Positions 1-10,500 of a stretch of 64,000 bases of DNA are shown here, piece after piece (position 1 is the stretch's first letter; the number at the start of each line of letters is the position of its first letter). The notes beneath the pieces were generated by a model. That model was given only the letters and a program-made list of their open reading frames with translations, made no database searches and had not been told where the DNA came from. The translations under genes and the position numbers were made by a program. The stretch is from Thalassia testudinum (lineage: Eukaryota > Streptophyta > Magnoliopsida > Alismatales > Hydrocharitaceae): contig JAZHRO010000036.1 in the NCBI GenBank assembly GCA_037157565.1, positions 136,578,501 to 136,642,500 of the forward strand, read 5' to 3'.

Positions 1-352
1 TGGTTGTGTGGTGTGGCGGAGTCCGTGCGTGCATAGCGGAGTCAGACTGTGTGTGTGAGAGTGGGTGTGTTTGGTGGGTGGTGTGAGTGGATGGAATGGG
101 AAATTGAAAGAGGGGAAATGAGTGGAGAGGTGTGGCAGAGGTTTTGAGGTAGTCGGCGAGGAGTTTGGTGGCGTGTGGAGCGAGATGTTCCTTGTCGAAG
201 GTGTGGCCGGAGTGGTGGAAGACGAAGTCACGGAGGCATGGTCGAGGTCGAAATGGCATGTCGACAATGTTGGTGTGATGAGGAAGAGGTTAGGGAGTAG
301 TTGAAGGTACTAACAGACGAAGTGGGAAAGAGAAGGTGCTGGTTGTGGTGGT
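1..352 (-). repeat. Left piece of LTR D (C-family LTR, reverse orientation)
   Basis: GT-rich sequence without a credible gene. The right partner of this piece (41469-42668) aligns, when reverse-complemented, to the LTR of element C. The outer Athila-like element is bounded by gtggt duplications at 348-352 and 41469-41473, so this side should be the continuation of that LTR. The reverse complement has the C/T/A-rich, Pro/Ser-like composition of the matching part of the C LTR (about 22330-22650), but alignment here is weak by eye. The fragment is cut by the window edge. Confidence 0.5.
348..352. other. Target site duplication of O, left copy (gtggt)
   Basis: The same five bases gtggt follow the 3' LTR at 41469-41473. 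This fixes both outer ends of element O and shows that the locus between is one insertion. Confidence 0.85.
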
Positions 353-1707
353 TGATAACACTACACAAGGGGGTGATAATTATGTTGAATATGGCCCATC
401 TTTAGAATAAAAGGCACGACATAAGTAGAATAGGAGCATTGCATGCATCATGTACCAAGATTGCTTATAAACTGTATTAATGGCCATTTGTGTAAGCATT
501 TGTCGAAGTAGGCCTCAGATGAGCAATCAGACCACACGAATGGATTCAGAACGACGAACGGAGTCCAACGGAATCAAGATCGGCCAAATTCGACATCCGG
601 AGCTCCTACAATGGGCCCAAGAAGTTTTGACCGTTGATCTAGAGATCAACGGCTCAGATTGCGCCACATCAGCCCCGCCCCCGCGCTCGCCGCGCCTTCA
701 GCCAGCCGAGATCCGCGTGCCCGCCCGCGGTTGCCGCGACAAAGCGCGGGCGTGGCGCAACGGTTAGCGCGCACGCCCGCACCCACGCAACGCGCGTTCG
801 AGCCGCGAGGGGTGGAAATTGAAGACGGGCGATGGGCGTAGAGAAATTGGGCCGCCCGATCAGCAGCGGGCGGCCAGGATCTTGCCACGCGGCGCAACCA
901 CAGCTCACGAGCTTCCACGCGTGCGCGCACGCTGGGCGGAGGCACGCGTACACACGCACGCCCGAGGCTCGATCCCAGCATAGGCTCGAAGATCGGACGG
1001 CTCTCGTTCAGCGGCTGCAGATCGCACGAGGAGAAGGAACGAGGCGGGTGGCTGACCGGCGATGAGAGGGCTTCACCGACGCTTTTGGAAGCAGTTTTAG
1101 CGACGCTTTGGACGTCGCTAAAGCCCCTTCTTCTTTTAGGAAGCCCTTAACTCTATTTAAACCCCCTCCAACCACCATTCAAGGCATTCACTCCCCCTTG
1201 CAACTACTCTACCCCTCTCTTAGCTAGCCTTAGGCACTCTTGTAATCGCCGGAGACGACGAGCCACCGACGGAGCCTCCTCCACCGCCATGGCTGCCTCG
1301 TCGCTCTCCACACACACTCTCTTTCTCTCTCTCTCTCTTTTAAGCTTTTTATTATTTTTGTTGAAACATGTATTTAATGTTGTAAGTCATGAACTACAAG
1401 TGCATGTTTAATGAAGTTATTTTCTCGTTCAGTTGCCATTTTAATTTCTATTCAAGTTGCATGATCAAAACAAAAAGCTTTCTAACCCTAAACCTTCTCT
1501 CTCTATCTCTCTCTCTCTTTTCAAAATCGCACCTTTCGCAAGCAAAACTCTGCACTTTCTGTGAAAATAAGTGGTAAAGTAAAAATCTGATTTTCACGCC
1601 TCCCTGAGACTGACACTTGGACTCACCTTCGTTTAATTATTTTAAAATCGACGTTGCAAGTGCGACTATAACGACACTCATTAACACACACGCACAACAG
1701 CACGTCA
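353..1707 (+). repeat. 5' LTR of element O
   Basis: About 1355 bp, repeated at 40088-41468 with many substitutions and small indels, so O is older than A, B or C. It begins TGATAACAC and ends CACGTCA, directly before the primer site. A TATA-like TATTTAAA lies at about 1153-1160, followed by a C/T-rich stretch that could hold the start site. A hairpin (1096-1122) and CT microsatellites (about 1318-1338 and 1497-1520) are inside. ORFs called in this LTR on both strands (for example 480-767) are not conserved and look spurious. Confidence 0.9.
1096..1122 (+). other. Hairpin in O LTR near the TATA-like box
   Basis: TTTAGCGACG (1096-1105) pairs perfectly with CGTCGCTAAA (1113-1122) around a 7-nt loop, about 30 bp upstream of the TATA-like box. 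The 3' LTR copy (40853-40879) keeps the stem, with one base changed to give a G-T pair. Role unknown. The TTTAGCGACG arm resembles subterminal repeats of some plant DNA transposons, so an old MITE trace is another explanation. Confidence 0.6.
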
Positions 1708-1712
1708 GTTTT

Positions 1713-1730
1713 TGGCACCGTTGCCGGGGA
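1713..1730 (+). promoter_or_regulatory. Primer binding site of O (tRNA-Asp)
   Basis: TGGCACCGTTGCCGGGGA starts five bases after the LTR. It matches the complement of the 3' end of plant tRNA-Asp(GUC) with one mismatch (A for G at the fifth base). Athila and Tat lineages commonly use this tRNA. The site is the left arm of a perfect hairpin: CCGTTGCC at 1718-1725 pairs with GGCAACGG at 1731-1738. Confidence 0.85.
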
Positions 1731-2028
1731 GGCAACGGATTTATTTTATCACCTCCATTCCACATTCATTCTCACATCGTCTAATGCCCTATTTTCCTTT
1801 TTACTTGACGGTTGCAGGAATTCGGCGCATGGACGGCGAAGCGACGCATCCCATGACGGTAGCAAGGGAGTAGGCACCTCGAGGACCGATAGTGAGTAAC
1901 CTCTCTCTCATTGTTTGCTTGCGTGAAAAAACTAAAATATTTTGTAAAAACTGAAAAAAATTGGCGTGGTGTATGATTGTTTGACCCACATCCTTAACAC
2001 ATCACTCCACAAAAAAAAATGTACACTC
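1731..2028 (+). other. O leader, first part
   Basis: Untranslated leader between the primer site and the RTE insertion. The segment around 1785-1822 (GCCCTA, T-rich tract, TTGCAG) aligns with the same place in element C (about 23955-23990). It resembles a splice acceptor or a conserved leader motif. No credible gene. Confidence 0.6.
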
Positions 2029-3254
2029 TAACAACAACAACAACAACCAAGCCTTTTCCCACACTAAGTGGGGTCGGCTATATGGATTCTTTGCCTCCAC
2101 ACAGATCGATTTTCAGCCATTTTAGGACTTAAATTAAAGTAATTGAGGTCATACTTAATAGTTTCCTTCCAACACTTGTTTGGTCTTCCTCGCCCCCTCT
2201 TAGCGGGTTCAGCCTCCAACTTCTCACATCTCCTAACTGGAGCATCTAGTGGCCTTCTTTGTAAATGTCCAAACCATCTTAGACGGGCATCTCTCATTTT
2301 ATCCTCTATCGGTACCACCCTAACCCTATTTCTAATAAATTCATTTGAAATACGGTCCTTTCTTGTATGACCACACATCCATCTTAACATCTTCATTTCT
2401 GCCACAGACATCTTCTGTACATGCCTATAGTTTATAGACTAGCGTTCAGAACCGTACAACATGGCTGGTCTTACCACAGCTCGATAGTATTTTCCTTTGA
2501 CTTTTAAAGGAACCTTCTTATCACAGAGAACACCAGAAGCACCCCTCCATTTCAACCACCCTGCATTAATTCTATGTGTAACATCTCCATCAATTCCACC
2601 ATCATGTTGGAAAATGGATCCTAAGTACTTAAAAATATCTTTCATTGGAATGCACTCTTCTCCAATTTTTACATCAATCCCTTCATTGTTCCCTCTACTA
2701 CTAAACTTACATTCCATATACTCAGTCTTCGTCCTACTTATGCGTAATCCTTTATCTTCCAGGGCTTCTCTCCAAAGCTCAAGTTTTCTGTTCACTTCAT
2801 CTCTTGTCTCATCAACCAACACAATGTCATCAGCAAAAAGCATACACCAAGGCACCTCAACTTAGATATGCTTCGTCAACTCATCCATAACCAAGGAAAA
2901 AAGATAAGGGCTTAAAGTCGAACCTTGATGCAGACCAATGGAGATATCAAAGTAGTCTGTCAAATCATCCTTAGTCTTTACACAAGCTATAGCTCCATAG
3001 TACATATCCTTAATGAGGTTGATATATATAATTGGCACTTGTCTCTTCTCCAAAATTCTCCACAAGACATCTCTTGGGACAGAATCATAGGCCTTCTCCA
3101 AATCAATAAAAACCATATGTAAATCCTTTTTCTTCACTTTGTATGTCTCCATCATACGTCTCAAGAGGTGTATTGCCTCAATAGTAGACCTGCCTGGCAT
3201 AAATTCTTGGAGTGTTCTTTTCTTTTTCTTGAGTGGTGTTTGCGAAGCCACCAT
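2029..3254 (-). mobile_element. 5'-truncated RTE-type LINE in the O leader
   Basis: Minus-strand non-LTR retrotransposon fragment. Its 3' end lies at the left, with a (TTG)n tail that reads as caacaacaacaacaac at about 2032-2048 on the plus strand, next to a short conserved 3' UTR (to about 2063). Coding sequence runs from 3254 down to 2064 and covers only the C-terminal half of the polymerase. The endonuclease and N-terminal RT are absent, as expected for incomplete target-primed reverse transcription. No clear target duplication was found, so the left and right limits are approximate by about 30 bp. Confidence 0.85.
2064..3254 (-). pseudogene. RTE LINE polymerase, C-terminal half, two in-frame stops
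   Basis: One minus-strand reading frame broken only by TAA at 2862-2864 and TAG at 2439-2441; there is no frameshift. Visible RT motifs in order are FIDLEKAYDSVPR, GLHQGSTLSPYLF and the catalytic FADDIVL. They are followed by the RTE-type C-terminal region with [17 protein letters not shown] and [12 protein letters not shown], and a natural stop at 2064-2066. In an intact RTE this enzyme copies the element's RNA at a nicked target. Here the N-terminal endonuclease is missing. The first residues (positions 3254 to about 3210) do not look like RTE and probably belong to flanking leader DNA. Confidence 0.85.
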
Positions 3255-4073
3255 GAGTTGACCTGGGCCGCACCACTCAACCCTAAAACTGACTCATCTA
3301 ATAGAAGCTGCATGATCATTAGGATGAGTACACTAGGGTTTTAGAGCCTCTACAAAAGAAAAGGAAATCTACTTTCACCAAGTTGTGTGCAGAACTTGAC
3401 GTGCCCACTGAAACTTGTTTGAAAACATTAAGACACGTTAACCCTAAAAAGTACTAAAGTAAGGATAAAACACTAAAAGAAATCACATCTTAACAAATCC
3501 TTACTTGAAAACTATGTTTTGCTAGAAGCACACACTTTGAAAGTGGAAAATTAAGAAGCACCACCCCAATCAACGCCTCATCACATCACCCTAAGCACAA
3601 GCACTATCCTAACCCTTTAAAACTGAGTAGACGTGCCCTAGGCAGGACTGAGTTAAGTCTCAAAAGGTGAGGTTTTATTCACTAGGCACTTGGCTTTTAT
3701 TCCCTTGGTAGAATCTGGCGACTAGGCTGCGGGGCAGTGTCAAACGACCGCGGTTGTGGGGTCTATGGAACCGGAGGCTCAAGCCAAAGGAAGAACCTTC
3801 CCTGCAATCCCCTCGTAATCAACCTGGCCAATTAGCCTTGGGAAGGGGAGTCCAGTGCTTATGGACTTAATCACCCTTTGAGAGATTTCTAGGTCTCCTA
3901 AGGAATACACCATAAGGACTAGGCTTGGGTGCTTGATTGAAACACATTTCTCGCATCTGTCGCCCTCCGCATCCCCTCCTGTTCTTCTCTAGTGTATGCA
4001 CGGGAGGCACTCACTGCATCCCGAGTTGTGTGTTTTGGGGCAGGAATCTAGGTGACGTAATTATGTTGAAAAC
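3255..4073 (+). other. O leader, second part
   Basis: About 820 bp of untranslated leader up to the gag ATG at 4074, without a gene. Blocks such as 3720-3850 and 3935-4060 have weak counterparts at the same place in element C (24700-25000), which supports a common leader organisation. Several short upstream ATGs occur, so translation of gag would need leaky scanning, splicing or internal entry. Confidence 0.55.
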
Positions 4074-4992
4074 ATGGCTGAACCTAGGGTAGATGAGGAT
4101 GAGGATCAACCCCCACCAGATGCTATGGCCATCATCCAAGCTCAAATCAATGCTAACCATCGGCTTCAGCAACAACAAATCCATACCATCATGCAAGCCA
4201 TACAACGGTTACAGAACCCACAAGAACAACCACCACCACCTTTCCACGACATACCAGGGCAACCACCACTTAATGTACCGCCATTTCAGGACCAGCCAAG
4301 ACCCCTCCATGATTTCTATAACCCTTCTGCTATTAAAGTCGAGCCACACCTTAGGATCCCCGAGGGGGGAGATGATTTTGAGCTAAAATCTAATGTCTTA
4401 AGTCTGATCTAGAGCCACTTTCATGGAAGCTCAAATGAAGACCCCTTTCAGCACCTAGAGGATCTCGACCGCATAGCACAAACGGTGAAACCTAGGAACA
4501 TAAGCCTTGACATTGTTCTAATCAAGATGTTCCCTTTCTCATTAAGTGACAAGGCTTCTCATTGGCTTAGAACCCTAGGTAGACCCATCACCACCTGGGA
4601 AGAACTGAGGCATGCATTTTTAAAGAAATTCTTCCCTATAGGAAAGACCAATGCCCTCAGAAGAGCTATCACTACCTTCACACTCCAGGGTGGGGAACAA
4701 TTTCATGAGGCATGGGAAAGATTTAATGAACTTTTGAGGAAATGCCCACACCACGAAGTTCCAAGGTGGCAATTGGCCCAGATCTTCTACCATAGTCTGG
4801 ACAGCAACCTACGGAACTTCGTCGATGCCTCATGCGGGGGAAACTTCCTAAACAAAGATGAGGAGAGCGCGTTTGAGCTCTTTGAGTCTATGAGCGAGAA
4901 TTCGCTCAACAATGCCTCCATGAACCAGTTTAATAAGTCCAGTCAACCCCGTGGCGGGATTTATGAGGTGCAAGCAAATTTTGGAATGGTTG
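4074..4992 (+). pseudogene. O gag, part 1 (Athila-like Gag N-terminal region)
   Basis: Starts at ATG 4074 with an acidic, Gln-rich N-terminus (MAEPRVDEDEDQ). It runs in one frame to the A insertion at 4992/4993, with one internal TAG at 4410-4412. The segment about 4480-4830 is a retrotransposon Gag core: ASHWLRTL, TTWEELRHAFLKKFFP, GEQFHEAWERFNELLRKCP and FYHSLD. Gag would form the cytoplasmic particle that packages element RNA. Codons resume in the same frame at 13752 once A and the duplicated ggttg are removed. The second half is therefore displaced by 8.8 kb but not frameshifted. Confidence 0.85.
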
Positions 4993-5105
4993 TGTAACGA
5001 ATGTGTGCCCCAGACGTCTTTTAAGACGTCTGGGAGGTGGCTCAGACGTCTGACAAGATGTCTGGGATAACAACCAGACGTCTGATAAGACGTCTGGGAT
5101 AGTTT
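4993..5105 (+). repeat. GACGTC palindrome cluster 1
   Basis: Five intact GACGTC cores and two decayed GATGTC copies in about 110 bp, mostly as CAGACGTCTG or AAGACGTCTGG. The first pair forms a hairpin with 11-bp arms and a 2-nt centre (CCAGACGTCTT / AAGACGTCTGG, about 5009-5032). GACGTC contains the ACGT core bound by plant bZIP factors (C-box). The other LTR copies start at 11057, 18832 and 36472. Confidence 0.85.
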
Positions 5106-5544
5106 AAAGATGTCTGAAAATCCGTTATTTTCGACACACGCGAGTCACCTGCGCGCCTGAGCGCGCAGACCGCTTTTTCCCCCTTTTTCTCTCTGCGGCT
5201 GCAGGCGGCCTGCCACCTCCTCTCTCCTCTCCGCGCGGCGTTAAAAGGGGCGCGCCTCCCCTCCCGTCTCCACCGTCTTCTTCTTCTTCTCCTTCCTGTG
5301 CGCGAGAGCGAGCGGACGCGAGGGCGGCAGCGGCGGCCGCAGTGAGCGCGGAGGTGCAGCGTGCGAGGGCGGAGCTCTGCCGTGGGGGCGAGCTCGCCGG
5401 AGCGCCTTGGCCAGCTGGCGGAGGGCGCAGGGGGCGCGGAGCGACGCGGAGAGGGACCTGCTGCGATCTGAGCAGCAGGAGCGCGAGGCGCGACGCGGGC
5501 GGCGTCGCGAGCGGAGGACGAGAAGGGTCCTGATTCTGGAAAAA

Positions 5545-5910
5545 TTTCCAGAATCAGACGTCTGGATTGATAGCCAGACGGCAAGGTCGACGTCTGTAAG
5601 ATCATACAGACGTCTGAAAGGTGAGTTTCCGCCTTCTTCTTCCTTCTTGTCGACTGACCGTACTGAGGGAGGGGGTTGGCTGTGCGCAGGTTCGCTGATT
5701 CGCCATCCTTTGCGAATCAGACGTCTGGAAGTTGTACCAGACGGCGGGAGTGACCTCCAGACGTCCGAAGTTACCATCGGACGTCTGGGATCTAGGAAAG
5801 ACGTCCCCGCAGACTTCTGGACGTCTGGGAAACCACGCTGAACAGGTAATTCTCTGATCCACCGTTTAAGACGTATGGAGGGAGTTCCAGACGTCTGATT
5901 TTGCACAGTA
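5545..5910 (+). repeat. GACGTC palindrome cluster 2
   Basis: Nine further GACGTC cores (variants GACGTCT and GACGTCC) at irregular spacing of roughly 15-130 bp. They are interleaved with imperfect inverted repeats such as GATTCTGG..CCAGAATC next to the first site. Irregular spacing and mixed orientation separate this from a simple satellite. The same layout is in the other three Tekay LTR copies. Confidence 0.85.
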
Positions 5911-6184
5911 TCGTCTTTTTCGACCCGTTTAGGGCCCGTTCGGGCTTCGTTTTCCGCGATTCGAGTTGCGTTCTCTTCAGAATTAATTCCTCTACTCATC
6001 TACAGTAGCTATACACTATTTTGAGACACTCCTTGTGTTTGATCCTTGTGACAGGATCTCGTTCAGTTGCAGTCTTGAGAGTCGCGGAGGCACGCGGGAT
6101 TCCCGATCACACCCCCATTACTCCCGTTGTACCTGGTAGAGTGGCTTAAGTTATTAATAAAATCTGTTAAAGTATGAAACCATA

Positions 6185-6335
6185 ACTAGAATCTAGGACA
6201 TTGCATGAATCTTAGGAATGAGAAATGTATGGAATGATAGCTCCTAGGTGATGCATGAATCCTAGCGCTGGAAAACTAGTTGTATGCTAGATCCTAGGAT
6301 ATGGCATGAATCTTAGGATGGAAAAACTAGTGGAA
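6185..6335 (+). repeat. CCTAGG / GCATGAATCCTAG repeats in the A LTR
   Basis: Three or four imperfect units of about 45-50 bp, each with a CCTAGG-like palindrome and the word GCATGAATC. The unit is present in all four Tekay LTRs (12250-12400, 19995-20140, 37610-37750), so it is an old part of the LTR. Confidence 0.75.
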
Positions 6336-6569
6336 TGTATAATACTGCAGTCTTGGAAAAATGGAAAGGAATATAAAGCTGCCTGTAATTTGAATTAACA
6401 GCTGCCTGTTATGAATAAAGAAACATGTTTGAGATCATGGATTTTGAGAACGTGAGTCTGGAAAGTGAAACATATGATGTTCTGAGATAAAGAGTTGGAA
6501 CCCTACGGGGAATTAGGAGTGGAACTCCTAGAAAGAAAAAGGAATGGAACTGAGATGTAGTTTGTACTG

Positions 6570-6785
6570 TCTCTTGGGTACGCAGTACCAAGGGAAGTAC
6601 CTGTACCTGTTTAGTGCAGAGTGGGGCCAGCCGCCCCAGGGACCCGGGGTTAGGATTGGCCGCTCTGTACCGACTTGTTGGCCCTCGTGTACGTAGTACC
6701 GAGGAGAGCTAGTAGTGTTAGGAGAGTACTAGCTACCCCACGGGCCCCGGGGTTCTGCTAGCCTCCTTCACCGACTTGTTAGGCC
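6570..6785 (+). repeat. Diverged tandem duplication (about 110 bp x2)
   Basis: Two consecutive units share the order GTACG(C/T)AGTACC, GTACT/GTACC words, a run near CCCGGGG or CCCCGGGG, and the end word ACCGACTTGTT(A)GGCCC. Unit ends lie at about 6693 and 6785. All four LTR copies have the same arrangement. Confidence 0.65.
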
Positions 6786-6824
6786 CACTAGGGAAAACCA
6801 GGGTAGTCAGAAGAGGGTGCGCGG

Positions 6825-6904
6825 ACTGTGGAGGGGCAAGGCCCCGGTTTGGTTACTGTGGAGGGGTTGGACCCCTGTTACTGAGAGGGCTCTGCCCTGG
6901 TTCC
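6825..6904 (+). repeat. Three tandem units, each a 5-bp stem with 3-nt loop
   Basis: Units start at 6825, 6855 and 6880, each with ACTGxGxGGG. Each contains a perfect short hairpin with different bases: GGGGC-AAG-GCCCC (6833-6845), GGGGT-TGG-ACCCC (6863-6875) and AGGGC-TCT-GCCCT (6886-6898). Paired positions change together between units while loops vary. Other copies start at about 12896, 20641 and 38251; in the A 3' LTR the first stem has lost one pair (GCCTC). Confidence 0.8.
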
Positions 6905-7560
6905 GTGCTGTGCTTTGGGCGCACCCGTTAACGGAAACGACTGACCGCGTGCCAGTGCGGGCTAGCTACCTGTGCATTTATCGCGTGTGCCGTAGTCACC
7001 GTTACGTCTGTCAGTGACCTTGGGGTGGTTGACTGAGGGTAGGATCACCACGGGGGACTCTCCCGGCCAGGAGAGCACCACGTGCTACTTCTACTTTTGG
7101 AAAAGACTGCAATCAAGATCGTTCCCACGAGGACATTCGAGATCAAGTAAAAGACCTGAGAAATAAATGAAATAGTGAGAAAAATTGAAAGATGTGAATA
7201 AAGGAAGTAATAGAACATAACAGCTACTGTACACTCTACTGTTGCCTTTAGTTAGTTTGCCACTCTACTCAGCGTTTTGCTGACGTGTTACACTCGTTAC
7301 CTTTTTCAGGACCAGGTGTTGAGCAACCAGGGTCGGCGGCTGCAGAGGACGCTGGGCCGAGTAGGGTCCAGTAGAGTTACCACAGCCTTTTGTACCTCTT
7401 TTGTTTCTGTTCTAGTGAGTAGTTTTTGTTTCCGCTGTACCTTCTTTACCTGCAGTTCTTGTTATATGATAAATGTTGTTTTACTGTTGTGGTGGTACCT
7501 ACCGTAGTAGTTTCTTTCCTTACTGCTGTACTTTCTTACTGTTAGTTATATTCATGCTGA

Positions 7561-10500
7561 ATGTGGTTTATTTTACTGTCTTTTGGTTACTTCCTCGTTG
7601 GACGACAGGGTCTTGGGATTAGTCGAGTCGGTCCGGTTCTCGTGTCTCGTAGGGACTCGGGAACTGGGTCGTTACAAGATGGTATCAGAGGTCCGAGTGG
7701 TCAGCTGTTTGTAGCTGAGGAGGTGTACACGGGTTGCGGGGTCAGCATCGGGGGACATAGCCTGCCAGCTGACCTGATTATGATACAGATGGAGGACTTT
7801 GGAGTGATTCTGGGGATGGATTGGCTGTCCGCTTACCACGGCTTGGTAGACTGTTTTGAGAGGAAGATTGTCTTCTCCATTCCGGAGTTGCCTTCCTTCG
7901 AGTTTCACGGGCAGCCAGTGGACGGAGGTTTCAGGTGCATTTCGGCACTTCAGGCGGCGAGACTTTTGAGCCAGGGGTGTGAGGGCTTCCTAGCTTGTGT
8001 GGTGGCAGAGCACAGCCCCGTGGCAGACTTCCAGAGCATCCCGGTGGTCAGAGAGTACCCCGACGTGTTTCCCTACGAGTTACCAGGACTACCGCCCGAG
8101 CGTGAGATCGAGTTTGAGATATCACTAGTACCAGGGACCAGCCCCATCTCCACCGCGCCATACAGGATGGCACCGCTTGAGCTACGAGAGCTCAAGTCTC
8201 AGTTGCAGGACCTTTTGGAGAAAGGTTTCGTGAGGCCCAATGCGTCTCCCTGGGGAGCCCCGGTACTGTTTGTGAAGAAGAAGGATGAGACCCTACGCCT
8301 TTGTGTGGACTACCGACAGCTGAATAGGGTCACCATCAAGAACAGATATCCGCTACCGAGGATCGATGATTTGTTTGACCAGTTGCGGGGTGCCACGGTG
8401 TTTTCCAAGATCGACTTGAGGTCTGGATACCACCAGTTGAGGATCAGGGATACTGACGTCTCCAAGACAGCTTTCCGCACCCGGTACGGACACTATGAGT
8501 TTTTGGTCATGCCGTTTGGGCTGACCAATGCCCCCGCTGCTTTCATGGACCTGATGAACCGGCTGTTTAGACCGTACTTGGACCAGTTTGTGGTGGTTTT
8601 CATAGATGATGTACTCATCTATTCTAGAGATCGGACGCAGCACAGACAGCACTTGCAGATGGTTCTGGACACTCTGAGACGACGCAGGTTGTACGCCAAA
8701 TACAGCAAGTGCGAGTTCTGGTTGAGGGAGGTGACCTTTTTGGGTCATGTGATCTCTGGAGACGGCCTGGCGGTGGACCCCGCCAAGGTCGAGGCAGTGC
8801 TCAGGTGGGAGAGACCGCGTTCAGTCACTGAGATTCGCAGTTTCCTGGGACTGGCAGGTTACTACAGACGGTTCATCAGAGGGTTTTCGCAGATTGCACG
8901 TCCTATGACACAGTTGACCCGGAAGGACGTGCCTTTCGCTTGGACAGACGCCTGTGAGGCATGTTTTCTGGAGCTGAAGGAGAGGTTGACCTCGGCTCCC
9001 GTGCTCACCATCCCTGACAGTAGTGGTAGGTTCATTGTGTACACGGACGCTTCCTTGCAGGGGTTAGGAGGTGTGCTCATGCAGAGGGGTCATGTTGTCG
9101 CTTACGCTTCGCGGCAACTGAAGCCCCATGAGCATACCTACCCTACCCACGATCTAGAGTTGGCAGCTGTTGTCTTCGCGCTGAAGACATGGAGGCACTA
9201 CTTGTACGGTGAGACCTTCGAGATTTTTACAGATCACAAGAGCCTTAGATATCTTTTTGACCAGAAGGAGCTCAACATGAGACAGAGACGTTGGTTGGAG
9301 CTCCTGAAGGACTACGACTGCAGCATCTCCTACCACCCGGGAAAGGCCAATGTGGTGGCTGACGCCTTAAGCCGTAAGGCGCCCGCACGCTTGGCCAGTC
9401 TACAGTTACAGAGTTGGAGCCTTTTGGAGGAGGTGGGCAGTTGGCGACCTCTAGAGTTACGAGGGTACTGTGGGGCAGTGACGGTGACACAGCAGACCAG
9501 GCCAGAGTTGATAGACCGCATCATCATGGGACAGATGGCCGATCCGTACTTGCAGTCTTTGCGCGACAGAGTACTATCAGGGGACCCAGGGGACTTCTCT
9601 TTCACAGACCAGGTGTTACGCTTGAGGGGACGGTTGTGCGTCCCCAGAGACGAGGAGTTGTTGAGAGCGCTCCTGACTGAGGCACACGGTTCCAGATTCG
9701 CCATACATCCCGGAAACACGAAAATGTACCATGACTTGAGACGCGAGTTTTGGTGGAGAGGGATGAAGCGGGATGTGGGTGAGTTCGTGCAGCAGTACTT
9801 AGTGTGCCAGCAGGTGAAAGCTGAGCATCAGAGGCCTGCAGGGCCACTTCAGCCGCTTCCAGTGCCAGAGTGGAAGTGGGAGAGCATCACCATGGACTTG
9901 GTGGTGGGCTTACCTGTTACCCAGCGAGGACACGACGCAGTCTGGGTAATAGTGGATAGATTGACGAAGACGGTACGATTCTTGCCGATCCGAGTCGCTT
10001 TGGGACCAGCACAGTTGGCAGAGAGGTATATCCGTGATGTGGTGCGACTACACGGAGTTCCGCGGGAGATCGTATCCAATCGGGATACCCGCTTTACGTC
10101 CCAGTTTTGGGCTGAGTTTCAGCAGGCTTTGGGGACGAGGTTGAGGTTTAGCACGGCTTACCACCCCCAGACGGACGGACAGTCGGAACGCACGATACAG
10201 ACACTTGAGGACCTTTTGCGTGCCTGTGTACTAGATTGGAGGGGCTCTTGGGAGGAGCACCTGCCCCTGGCGGAGTTTGCATACAACAACAGTTATCACT
10301 CGAGCATCGGCATGGCTCCCTACGAGGCTCTGTACGGACGGAAATGCACGGCACCCTTGAGTTGGGTTGAGGTGGGGACCAAGTGGGAGGTTGGCCCCAG
10401 GTTAATCCGGCAGAGTCAGGAGGTAGTTGAGCAGATCCACAGACGACTCCGCACTGTCAAGAGCAAACAGAAGAGCTACGCAGATCGCAGACGCAGACGC

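Larger units (their letters stand above)
4993..7676 (+). repeat. 5' LTR of A
   Basis: 2684 bp. The layout is conserved in all four Tekay LTR copies of the window. First come GACGTC palindromes at 4993-5105. A CpG-rich G+C-rich block follows (5150-5530), with TTAAAAGGGG at about 5242 that may be a promoter. A second GACGTC array lies at 5545-5910, CCTAGG repeats at 6185-6335, a tandem duplication at about 6570-6785, three small hairpins at 6825-6904, then U5. ORFs reported here on both strands are translations of these repeats. Confidence 0.92.

Noticed and set aside
480..1065. Overlapping ORFs in the O LTR (both strands)
   Set aside because: GC-rich LTR segment; frames are not conserved between the two O LTRs, which differ by indels.
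4993..5910. Possible CRISPR-like or satellite array (GACGTC words)
   Set aside because: Spacing is irregular, repeats are only 6-10 bp, and the context is a eukaryotic LTR. No unit of constant length.
5241..5999. Minus-strand ORF of 252 codons (and 11189-12070, 293 codons) in the Tekay LTRs
   Set aside because: Antisense translation of GACGTC repeats and the GC-rich block. Repeated QTSD/RRL words come from the palindrome; no domain, and the length varies between copies.
6817..7017. 66-codon ORF present in all four Tekay LTRs
   Set aside because: Open frame follows from LTR identity and lies across the hairpin repeats. No independent sign of coding; start and stop are not favoured over other frames.
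7277..7507. 76-codon ORF in Tekay U5 with a hydrophobic C-terminus
   Set aside because: T-rich LTR sequence gives Phe/Leu/Val; it is conserved only as far as the LTR is. No evidence of translation.
8353..8748. Minus-strand ORFs across Tekay pol (also 9330-9719, 33713-34168, 34750-35139)
   Set aside because: Shadows of the GC-rich pol frame; the plus strand has clear RT and integrase motifs.
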